A DNA stretch of 14,515 bases from Anaerolineales bacterium (GTDB taxonomy: Bacteria > Chloroflexota > Anaerolineae > 4572-78 > J111). Positions 6,883 to 12,654 of the stretch are shown here, one piece after another. The notes beneath the pieces are model-generated. The model made no database searches. It had not been told where the DNA came from and saw only the letters and a program-made list of their open reading frames with translations. The position numbers and the translations under genes were made by a program. Position 1 is the first letter of the stretch; each line of letters opens with the position of its first letter. The stretch covers positions 1 to 14,515 of the forward strand of contig JAAUSP010000139.1 in NCBI GenBank assembly GCA_012032575.1, given 5' to 3'.

Positions 6883-8248
6883 TTACTTCACATAAACCGT
6901 CTTGATATTCACAAACTCCTTGATCCCAAAATGGGAAAGTTCGCGGCCATAGCCGCTTTCCTTGATCCCGCCGAAGGGCAGGCGTGGGTCTGATTTGACC
7001 AGTGAATTGACAAAACAGCAACCGGCTTCAATCTCTTCCGCGGCAATCCGCTCCCCGCGAGCTACGTCCCGCGTAAAGATGGCCGCGCCCAGGCCAAAGA
7101 TCGAATCATTGGCCACTCGAATCGCTTCGGCTTCATCCTCGACCCCAATAATCGCCGCCACCGGCCCGAAAAGTTCGTCATCATAAGCGGGACTGCCTTT
7201 TTGACCTCGGTCAGCACCGTGGGCGGGTAGAAAGCGCCGGGGCTGGCGGGGATAGTTCCACCGAGCAGACATTTGGCCCCGGCCGCGATACTTTGCAGGA
7301 CCTGCTGGTGCAGTTCATCCCGCAATCATGGCGGGCCTGTGGCCCCACCGCCGTATCCTCGGCCAGCGGGTCGCCCATTTTGACCGAGCGCATCTTTTCG
7401 ACAAAGTGCTGCTCAAACTCCGCTCGCAGCGGCTCAACCACAATAAAGCGCTTGGCGGCAATGCAGCTCTGCCCCGAATTAATCAGACGGCTGCTGACAC
7501 AGGTAGCGACGGCCAGCTCAAGGTCGGCGTCCTCCAAAATCAGGTAAGGATCGCTGCCGCCCAACTCCAGGACGGTTTTCTTCAGCATTTCCCCCGCCTT
7601 TTTCGCCACCGCCTGACCTGCCGGGTTGCTGCCGGTCAGGGTAGCCGCCTTGACCAGCGGATTCTCCAGAATGGCGTCCACCTGGCGGCTGCCAATCAAC
7701 AACGTGCGAAAAACATTCGCCGGAAAGCCGGCCTGCTGAAAGACCTCCTCAATCGCCAGGGCGCAAGCCGGTACGTTTGAAGCGTGTTTCAAAATGCCCA
7801 CATTGCCGGCCATCAGCGCCGGCGCGGCAAAGCGAAAGACCTGCCAGAAAGGGAAGTTCCAGGGCATCACCGCCAGCACTACCCCCAACGGTTGATAGGT
7901 GACAAAGCTTTTGCCGGCGTCGGTAGTCACCGGCTCCGGCTGAAGAAACGCCTCGGCGTTGTCGGCGTAATAATCGCACACCCAGGCGCACTTCTCAGCC
8001 TCGGCCCGGCCATCGCGGATAGGTTTGCCCATTTCCCGGGTCATCAATTTGGCATAGTCGGGCGCTTTTTCCCGCAAAATAGCCGCCGCCTTTTTCATCA
8101 ACCCCGCTCGCTGGGCAAAACTGGTCCTGCGCCACTGGCCAAAAGCCTCATGAGCCGCAGCGATAATGCTTTTAACCTCTTCGGCGGTCATTTCCTGATA
8201 TTCCGCCAGCGTCTCACCCGTCGCCGGGTTGATGGATACAATCGTCAT
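6883..8248 (-). CDS. Succinate-semialdehyde-type aldehyde dehydrogenase, two frameshifts
   Basis: This NAD(P)-dependent aldehyde dehydrogenase oxidises an aldehyde to the acid, most like the short (about 455-residue) succinate-semialdehyde dehydrogenases. It shows PWNFPFWQ (129-136), catalytic Glu228 in LELGGSDP, catalytic Cys262 in [11 protein letters not shown], then in other frames [10 protein letters not shown] and [25 protein letters not shown]. The frame breaks twice. Near 7326 a T seems missing (VGPQARHD, then RDELHQQV). Near 7200 a G seems missing in AAAAAGG (TEVKK, then [12 protein letters not shown]). Restoring both gives 455 residues. The start ATG at 8248 is supported by AAGGA 7 nt upstream; the open frame reaches back to 8302 but without family similarity. 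Exact substrate is uncertain. Confidence 0.88.
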
Positions 8249-8255
8249 CGTTTTA

Positions 8256-8260
8256 TCCTT
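8256..8260 (-). promoter_or_regulatory. Ribosome binding site of the aldehyde dehydrogenase
   Basis: AAGGA on the minus strand, 7 nt before the ATG at 8248; it favours this start over the ORF beginning at 8302. Confidence 0.6.
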
Positions 8261-8299
8261 TCTCACGTAGAGCATAGCCCATAGGGCATCGCCTGCTGC

Positions 8300-8350
8300 C
8301 ACGCACTACGCACCACGTATCACGTTTGAATTTGAAATCACGCATCTCTT
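8300..8350. repeat. Heptamer repeat between the two aldehyde dehydrogenase genes
   Basis: Tandem heptamers CACGCAC (8300), TACGCAC (8307), CACGTAT (8314) and CACGTTT (8321) are followed, after GAATTTGAA, by ATCACGC (8337) and ATCTCTT (8344). The period is exactly 7 within each block. The ATCACGC unit is shared with the repeat at 5836-5875. Confidence 0.6.
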
Positions 8351-8677
8351 TTAGCTGTTGGCAATCATCACGTGCTTGGTAATCTGATAATCGCCCATCG
8401 CCTCAGCCGACAAATCCTTGCCAAAGCCGGACTGCTTGAAGCCCCCGTGCGGCGTTTCCGAGGTCAGCGGCAGGTGATCGTTGATCCAAACGGTGCCGAA
8501 TTCAAGCTGGCTGGACAGTTTCATCGCCCGCCCGATGTCCCTGGTCCAGACCGAAGCGGCCAGGCCAACACATCATTGCCCACGCGCAGCGCTTCGGCCT
8601 CATTCTTGAACGAACTCAGTGTCAGCACCGGCCCAAAAACCTCGCTTTGAATGATTTCGGACTCCTGGACCGCAGCG
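8351..8677 (-). pseudogene. C-terminal remnant of an aminoaldehyde-type aldehyde dehydrogenase
   Basis: Only the last quarter of an aldehyde dehydrogenase remains. It opens abruptly at VQESEIIQSEVFGPVLTL, loses frame near 8566-8571 (a small deletion after NDV), and resumes as GLAASVWTRDIGRAMKLSS, FGTVWINDHLPLTSETPHGG and FKQSGFGKDLSAEAMGDY to a TAA at 8351. The PLTSE-PHGGFKQSG-GKD pattern recalls gamma-aminobutyraldehyde dehydrogenases. The nucleotide-binding domain, catalytic Glu and catalytic Cys are absent, and the stop codon of the upstream DsrE gene abuts the remnant. A deletion or recombination removed its 5' two thirds, or the assembly is wrong here. It cannot be active. Confidence 0.8.
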
Positions 8678-9037
8678 CTAAAGTGTAATAACCTTCTCAG
8701 CTCGCCATTGGGCCTCGATAATGTCGGTCATGCCACCCACGATACCTACCTGAATTTTGTCAGCCAGGCCAAAATGATTCAGGCAAGTCTGACAAACAAT
8801 CAGGGGCACGCCGTTTGACTCAAGGGCCTGTAATAAATCAATTACCGGCGATCCTGCAACGACCAGCTTGACCCCATCGGCATAAAAGCAAATCGCCGCC
8901 GGGAACTGTTTGCTCTCGACCAGCAAACTCAAATAGGTGCGGATGAGTTTATGCTGTAATAGCTGGTCAGCATTACCCATCCCGTTATTGTTAATCAAAA
9001 TAAGCGGGGCAGTTCGTTTGGGGGAATCATTTGTCAT
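8678..9037 (-). CDS. DsrE-family protein, YedF C-terminal type
   Basis: The 119-residue protein has the DsrE fold order: an ILINNNGMGNAD strand-loop, a helix, FYADGVKLVVAGSPVIDLLQALESNGV, then VCQTCLNHFGLADKIQVGIVGGMTDIIEAQWRAEKVITL. This matches the C-terminal domain of YedF-type proteins, annotated in selenium metabolism and sulfur transfer; the Cys82-x-x-Cys85 pair is the likely sulfur carrier. The usual N-terminal TusA domain of YedF is missing and could be supplied by the separate TusA-like proteins of the cluster. GGAG lies 11 nt before the ATG. The role is probably persulfide (or selenide) relay in the cytoplasm. It follows the MetE-like gene by 71 nt. Confidence 0.8.
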   Translation of the reverse strand: MTNDSPKRTAPLILINNNGMGNADQLLQHKLIRTYLSLLVESKQFPAAICFYADGVKLVVAGSPVIDLLQALESNGVPLIVCQTCLNHFGLADKIQVGIVGGMTDIIEAQWRAEKVITL

Positions 9038-9108
9038 AGGGTAAACTTCTCCAAGGGGTTAATTTTTCACAAGAACAGTTTTAGTCAAACTTTTGAAAGA
9101 CTCTGTCC

Positions 9109-10259
9109 TTAGCCATACTTCTCACGCAGCAGTTGGGCGCTTTTGACCATCTGCCGGAGTTTAGCCGTGGCCGTTTGCTCGTCATTCACACAGCGATTGG
9201 CAAAGCAGCCAAAGCCGCAGTCGGGGTTGAGGAAGATAGCCTGGGGCGGATAAAAGGCTAACGCCTGTTCCACCCGCTCGACAATCCACTCGACCGGCTC
9301 TGCCTCCGCCGTGCGGGGTTGACCACCCCCAGCCCCAATTCCTTATGGCCCAACGCCTGACCGACCACCTCAATTTCACCGGCTCGCGGCGTGGCATATT
9401 CCAGAACGTACTGCTGCACCTGCATCTGTTCAAACGCGGGCAGCAGCGGGGTGTAGTCGCCGGAAAGCAGCACTTCTTCGTTCCGGCTCCAGTTGCCCCG
9501 GCAGACGTGCAGCCCAATTCGCACGCCTTCAACGCCTTCAATGACCCGGTTGAGGAGTTCAGCCGCATATTGCAGCTCCGTGCCCGCATCCCGGCGGGTC
9601 GCCAGAGTCGCTCACATGAAGGTGCGCCGGTCACACTCCTCCGACAGCACAATTTCGGTCAGCACCGGCTCGTCAAACTGGACAAAAGCGGCCCCGGCGG
9701 CCTTCAGTTCGAGCAGTTCGTCCCGCAGTATCTTAACCACGTCGTGGGCCATCTCAGTTTTATCACCGTAAGCCTGGCCCGAAAAATCACCCACCCACAT
9801 GGCGCGGGTCAACAGATACGGGCCGGGCAGGGTCATTTTGACCGGCTTAGCGGTGAGCTGCTGGACAAAACGCAGTTCCTCCACCGCCAGTGGCTCCCGG
9901 CGCGACAGCTTGCCGACACAGGTGGGATTTTTGATGGCCGACGCCGGCACATCCAGCGTGGTCAGCATCTCTTCAAAGCTGGCTTTATCCTCCACCGTGT
10001 CCAGCATCTCGGCCAGCGACATCAGGCGCGTGCCGTCGAGTTTGTCGGTGATAAAGGAGTAAAAGTTATCCCGGCGCTGCTCTCCTTCGACCACAATATC
10101 AACCCCGGCTTCAACCTGGAGTTGCACACAGCGCCGGACTTCCTCATCGGCCACCCGCTCAAACCCGGCCCGGCTGAGGCGGCCCTGCTGTTTGTCGCGC
10201 AGGGCACGCAGCAGTATTCTGGAACGAGGCCAACTACCTACTTGAGTCACATTAAACAT
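9109..10259 (-). CDS. MetE-like methyltransferase (cobalamin-independent methionine synthase II type) with in-frame TGA
   Basis: The full frame would be about 383 residues, a single-barrel MetE/UROD-like enzyme: VGSWPR at the start, VVEGEQRRDNFYSF, LPGPYLLTRAMW, FVQFDEPVLTEIVLS, the zinc-site motif IGLHVCRGNW, YATPRAGE, and NPDCGFGC. The His and Cys of HVC and the Cys of NPDC correspond to zinc ligands in MetE. Such proteins transfer methyl or alkyl groups to thiols; true methionine synthesis is not certain for this short class. Two interruptions exist. An in-frame TGA at 9612-9614 follows CDRRTFM, with the same frame continuing as ATLATRRDAG. A 1-nt deletion near 9318, in a C-run, separates VVNP from TAEAEPVEWIVERV. 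The start ATG at 10259 has AGGA 5 nt upstream. Confidence 0.82.
9583..9598 (-). promoter_or_regulatory. Possible bacterial SECIS hairpin
   Basis: CCCGC/GCGGG (minus strand, 9598-9594 with 9587-9583) encloses the 6-nt loop CGGGAT. The first loop G (9592) is 20 nt past the TGA. Stem length, loop size, and a G among the first two loop bases fit the general bacterial SECIS model, but such short GC hairpins are common by chance. Confidence 0.25.
9612..9614 (-). other. In-frame TGA, candidate selenocysteine codon
   Basis: The TGA is codon 216 of the MetE-like gene. Upstream and downstream homology are in the same frame, so no indel explains it. From memory of the family, the FMxA position is often Cys. 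TGA is used as a normal stop elsewhere (for example at the MttB-like and kinase ends), so general recoding is excluded. A nonsense mutation or base-call error is the alternative. Confidence 0.35.
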
Positions 10260-10297
10260 AGATTTCCTGCCTGCTTGCCTAACAGATTTAATCTTTC

Positions 10298-10358
10298 ACC
10301 GCTGAGAGCGCAGAGATTTTTTCATTAATCTCTCGGCGACCTCGGCGCTCTCTGCGGT
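10298..10358. repeat. Nested inverted repeat with 9-bp units
   Basis: The outer arms ACCGCTGAGAGCGC (10298-10311) and GCGCTCTCTGCGGT (10345-10358) pair over 14 bp with one mismatch. The inner AGAGATT/AATCTCT pairs over 7 bp. The right arm also reads as 9-mers (CTCGGCGAC-type units). It lies between the MetE-like start and the TusA-OsmC stop, so it may attenuate or process the transcript. Confidence 0.65.
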
Positions 10359-10397
10359 TAATTTGAGCCACAAGGTTAGTTTAGTCAGTCTTCCTGC

Positions 10398-11141
10398 TTA
10401 TACAATCGCTAATTTAAGGCTCAGGTCAACCGCTTTTTGCAGGGTCGCCACAATGGGCGAGCGCTGCACGGCCTGCTGCCAGGCGGCGCGTACCTGCTCC
10501 TCGTCGTCCACGGTGGAAGCAAAACATTTCAACTCGATCCCGGAAAAGGCCGGATTGCCCTCTTCCAGGCCTAGCAGCACCAGCGCATTGTCCAGTTTGC
10601 CTTTAACCGTGATCTCGATGTCGTCTACTTGCAACCCGGCCCGGGCCGCTGCGGTGGCAAAGCCGGTGGTCAGCGAGGCTGACAGCGCCCCTAACAGATA
10701 CTCGACAGCGGACGGATATTGGTCCTTTTCTTCAAAACTGGCCGGCTGGCCGACCTCAAAGGAGAAATTGCGGCAGTAGACGGTGCTTTTCAGGTGGCCG
10801 GTCGAGCGGGTGCGCAGCCGCCATTCATAGCTTTTGGCCCTGGTTTTGTCGGCCTCCAGCGCCCGCTGGTCTTCTTTGGCCCCGGCCCCGCGCCGCATAA
10901 AATAGCGTGCAAAATGGGCCGTTTCGACTTTACCCAGATAATCGTGCCCGACCATCCGGCACCAGGGGGGCAGGTCGTCCGCAACCGTCGGTTCCCGGCT
11001 GCGCATTTCCAGCAGGCCCCCTTCCGGCACCTTGAGCATCTGCTCGCGGATAAGCAGGATCAGCCCCGAGCCGCAGTCCAAATCGCCGCCATCAAAAACC
11101 TGGTCCGGCTGAAGCGTCTCTAATTCAGTTGTATCAGACAT
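10398..11141 (-). CDS. TusA-OsmC fusion protein
   Basis: Residues about 13-82 form a TusA-like domain: FDGGDLDCGSGLILLIREQM, where Cys23 takes the place of the CPxP cysteine, then DDLPPWCRMVGHDYLG with Cys61. Residues about 108-247 form an OsmC-like domain: YPSAVEYLLGALSASLTTGFATAAARAGLQVDDIEITVKG and RSPIVATL. Classical OsmC/Ohr peroxidases use two cysteines, one in the helix after the PS-VE-LL motif and one in a CPV motif. Here both places carry Ser (156 and 228), so organic-hydroperoxide reduction is unlikely. A binding or sulfur-acceptor role with its own TusA donor is more plausible. The start ATG at 11141 is chosen because the longer ORF (to 11225) runs into a heptamer repeat; the ribosome binding site is weak. 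Confidence 0.82.
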   Translation of the reverse strand: MSDTTELETLQPDQVFDGGDLDCGSGLILLIREQMLKVPEGGLLEMRSREPTVADDLPPWCRMVGHDYLGKVETAHFARYFMRRGAGAKEDQRALEADKTRAKSYEWRLRTRSTGHLKSTVYCRNFSFEVGQPASFEEKDQYPSAVEYLLGALSASLTTGFATAAARAGLQVDDIEITVKGKLDNALVLLGLEEGNPAFSGIELKCFASTVDDEEQVRAAWQQAVQRSPIVATLQKAVDLSLKLAIV

Positions 11142-11186
11142 AAGCTCTACTCGCTTGGGAATGAGAACTAAACAACTTATCCATGG

Positions 11187-11244
11187 GGAGATTGGAGATT
11201 GGAGATTCAGACCAACAATCTCCAATCTCCAATCTCCAATCTTT
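11187..11244. repeat. Perfect inverted heptamer repeat (3x GGAGATT / 3x AATCTCC)
   Basis: Three exact GGAGATT copies (11187-11207), a 9-nt spacer, and three exact AATCTCC copies (11217-11237) plus AATCTTT (11238-11244) form a 21-bp perfect stem. It directly abuts the DsrE-like stop codon (11243-11245) and lies 45 bp before the TusA-OsmC start. Confidence 0.9.
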
Positions 11245-11608
11245 AATAACTGACGCAGCCGGCCCCGTCGGACAGAAACTCGACCAGGGCTGCGCCACCG
11301 GCCAGCGAGGCACCTTCCATCAACTGGTCTTCCTTAATCCCCCGTAACTTGGTGCAAGGGGTGCAAACCAGGATTCTCCCGCCGGCTTTGACAAACTTAT
11401 CCATCAAATCTTTCAGCGGGGCAAACGGCTCGCCGATGCTGATTTTCTCGGCCTCGCCTTTAACCGCTGCCCACACCCCATCGGTGCTGAGGAAGACCAT
11501 CGTCTCCTTTTCGCTGCCGATAGCCGCATTCGCCACCACAAACCCAACCGTAGCTTTATCGGGGTCTTGATGGCAGTTAGCAATAGACACACAGAATTTG
11601 TTCGACAT
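11243..11608 (-). CDS. DsrE-family sulfur-relay protein
   Basis: The 121-residue protein has the DsrE/DsrF fold pattern: FCVSIANCHQDPDKATVGFVVANAA, TMVFLSTDGVWAAVKGEA, FAPLKDLMDKFVKAGGRILVCTPCTKLRGI and a final GAGCVSY. Cys82-x-x-Cys85 and Cys118 are candidate persulfide carriers. DsrE-like proteins pass sulfur between a TusA-type donor and an acceptor in the cytoplasm. GGAGG lies 5 nt before the ATG, the strongest ribosome binding site on the minus strand. The TusA-like gene ends only 14 nt upstream, so the two are almost surely co-transcribed and work together. Confidence 0.85.
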   Translation of the reverse strand: MSNKFCVSIANCHQDPDKATVGFVVANAAIGSEKETMVFLSTDGVWAAVKGEAEKISIGEPFAPLKDLMDKFVKAGGRILVCTPCTKLRGIKEDQLMEGASLAGGAALVEFLSDGAGCVSY

Positions 11609-11622
11609 TTTTGCCTCCGTTT

Positions 11623-11865
11623 TTAAATTGATTTTTTCTCGATTAAATAAAAGGGGTGAACTTTATCCAGCAAGCGGTGGCCGGTTACCCGGCACCAGGC
11701 GGGCAGGTCAATCCATGCGCCGGGGTCATTGGCAATAACGCAGACCCGTGCGCCTGCTTCAAGGGGATCGAAATAGAGCCGCAGGTCGAGCAAAAGTTCG
11801 CCGCACTCTTTCTCGCCACCGTCAAATTCGTGGGTACAAGACCAGTCGGGTTTTGCCGTCGCCAT
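11623..11865 (-). CDS. TusA-family sulfurtransferase
   Basis: The 80-residue protein is TusA-like: FDGGEKECGELLLDLRLYFDPL carries the carrier cysteine (Cys21) in a CGEL context instead of the classical CPxP, then ARVCVIANDPGAWIDLPAWCRVTGHRLL with Cys58 and an IEKK end. The LPAWCR-TGH segment closely matches the TusA part of the fusion protein further downstream, which suggests duplication. Its likely role is to accept persulfide sulfur and pass it to the DsrE protein. The start ATG at 11865 is chosen; an ORF opening at 11904 would overlap the terminator hairpin. It is the first gene after a folded leader with an attenuator, 16 nt past its T-run. Confidence 0.8.
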   Translation of the reverse strand: MATAKPDWSCTHEFDGGEKECGELLLDLRLYFDPLEAGARVCVIANDPGAWIDLPAWCRVTGHRLLDKVHPFYLIEKKSI

Positions 11866-11881
11866 ATTGCTCGTTATCCAG

Positions 11882-11918
11882 AAATAAAAAACCGCTGCCA
11901 GCACACGCCGGCAGCGGT
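11882..11918 (-). terminator. Attenuator terminator before the TusA-like gene
   Basis: A perfect 9-bp stem ACCGCTGCC/GGCAGCGGT (11918-11910 with 11899-11891), with a 10-nt loop, is followed by TTTTTATTT (complement of 11882-11890). It stands upstream of the first gene and downstream of a promoter, so it should stop transcription before the operon unless relieved. Confidence 0.85.
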
Positions 11919-11937
11919 CGCAAGGACGACCAGCTAC
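11911..11937 (-). promoter_or_regulatory. Antiterminator hairpin competing with the attenuator
   Basis: On the minus strand GTAGC-T-GGTCG (11937-11927) pairs with CGACCGCTGC (11920-11911) around loop TCCTTG: ten pairs including one G-U and one bulged T. It uses eight of the nine bases of the terminator's 5' arm, so the two hairpins exclude each other. Confidence 0.6.
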
Positions 11938-11949
11938 GAGAGGATTTAA

Positions 11950-12011
11950 GGGGCGGCCTTTTTACCGCTCCCCGGCGGGCGCAGATTCAGCAACAGTTGC
12001 CAACTGGCAAC
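11950..12011 (-). promoter_or_regulatory. Folded leader RNA region
   Basis: Two further hairpins precede the antiterminator. GTTGCC/GGCAAC closes loop AGTT (11996-12011). GGGG-A-GCGG pairs with CCGCCCC around TAAAAAGG (11950-11973). No known riboswitch consensus was recognised. Confidence 0.5.
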
Positions 12012-12023
12012 CGTGACTTCAGC

Positions 12024-12053
12024 TCAAATGTAGCGGAAAGTAGCCATCATCAT
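12024..12053 (-). CDS. Leader peptide MMMATFRYI ahead of the sulfur-relay genes
   Basis: This is a nine-codon ORF beginning with three consecutive ATG codons and ending in TGA. AAGGA (12060-12064) lies 6 nt before the first ATG and a TATAAT 22 nt before it. The first leader hairpin starts 12 nt past the stop codon. This order (promoter, ribosome binding site, short peptide, hairpins, terminator) is that of translation-coupled attenuators. The triple Met could report on initiation or methionine status, which would suit a cluster with a MetE-like gene; that link is inference. There is no run of Cys or other single regulatory codon. Confidence 0.5.
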   Translation of the reverse strand: MMMATFRYI

Positions 12054-12074
12054 CGTTAATCCTTAAGTTGCGCA

Positions 12075-12103
12075 ATTATAGGTGTTTGTGGCTCATTGAG
12101 CAA
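12075..12103 (-). promoter_or_regulatory. Promoter of the sulfur-relay cluster
   Basis: A -35 TTGCTC (12103-12098) and a -10 TATAAT (12080-12075) are separated by 17 bp. The start of transcription would be near 12068, giving a leader of about 200 nt. Confidence 0.65.
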
Positions 12104-12199
12104 GTTTGTTCTTGCGTAGTGATGGCTTGAGTCAGGCCGCGGAAATATCGCACTGCTGACAGTAGCCGTTATTCAATCCGCCTTGACTCGTCGAATTAC

Positions 12200-12340
12200 C
12201 TTATAGAAAAATCAGATAAACATCGTACAGTATTTTAGCAGGCCAGGCTCCCACGCCCGGCCCAGCGACGGCGTGGGAGCCGTCGCTGCTAAAGCGATAG
12301 TACGACTTTTTATTGATTTCTCTATTAGTGATGTTTGTCA
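12200..12340. repeat. Long imperfect palindrome with two alternative hairpin cores
   Basis: The core can form a 12-bp hairpin GGCTCCCACGCC/GGCGTGGGAGCC (12246-12257 with 12270-12281). It can instead form a 10-bp hairpin CAGCGACGGC/GCCGTCGCTG (12263-12272 with 12279-12288). An 8-bp stem TTTAGCAG/CTGCTAAA (12234-12241 with 12286-12293) encloses it. Similarity of the arms continues outward (TCGTAC, ATAAA, AATCA and ATAG blocks) for about 40 bp on each side. It is possibly a MITE-like element or a structured RNA; no terminal duplication was identified. Confidence 0.7.
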
Positions 12341-12510
12341 TAGCTAATCGAGATAAAAGTCACTTACCTATCCCTCATAATACCCGTACAATCAAGAGTG
12401 GGCTTGGTAGTTGTCCCTTTATTTTTAAACGCCGTTATATTGGAGCAACATAACGCTTATCCGATTGCATAGGTTCTTGAAGAAGAAATTTTTTTGTAGA
12501 TCGCTATGTT

Positions 12511-12538
12511 TTGTCAGTATAACGAGTATCGGTATATG
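12511..12538 (+). promoter_or_regulatory. Candidate promoter of the aldehyde oxidoreductase
   Basis: TTGTCA (12511-12516) and TATATG (12533-12538) are spaced by 16 bp. A nearby alternative is TTGTAG with TATAAC. Either would give a leader of more than 100 nt. Confidence 0.35.
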
Positions 12539-12574
12539 CCCCAATTATAGCTATCCCCTGGTAATTCAATATCG

Positions 12575-12614
12575 GGCGAGGCGAAGGGTTTAGATAGAAT
12601 AACTGGCCCTCGCC
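12575..12614 (+). promoter_or_regulatory. Hairpin in the aldehyde oxidoreductase leader
   Basis: GGCGAGG/CCTCGCC (12575-12581 with 12608-12614) is a 7-bp stem with a 26-nt loop, 40 nt before the ATG. The function is unknown. I could not match it to the molybdenum-cofactor riboswitch consensus. Confidence 0.3.
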
Positions 12615-12654
12615 TTATCCGTCAATTTTCCAACATTCTTACGTGGAGGTTAGA

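Larger units (their letters stand above)
12104..12654. other. Long intergenic region before the aldehyde oxidoreductase
   Basis: These 551 bp hold no convincing gene. They contain the palindrome at about 12200-12340, a candidate promoter near 12511, and a weak hairpin at 12575-12614. The AT content is clearly higher than in the flanking genes outside the palindrome core. Confidence 0.6.

Noticed and set aside
9612..9614. Genome-wide reassignment of TGA
   Set aside because: TGA ends several normal genes here (kinase, MttB-like protein, leader ORF), so only a local event is possible.
9345..10328. 327-residue open frame on the plus strand
   Set aside because: It is antisense to the MetE-like gene and has no recognisable motif or ribosome binding site.
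12575..12614. Molybdenum-cofactor riboswitch before the Mop-type gene
   Set aside because: Only one simple stem is visible and I could not match the known consensus; kept only as an unexplained hairpin.
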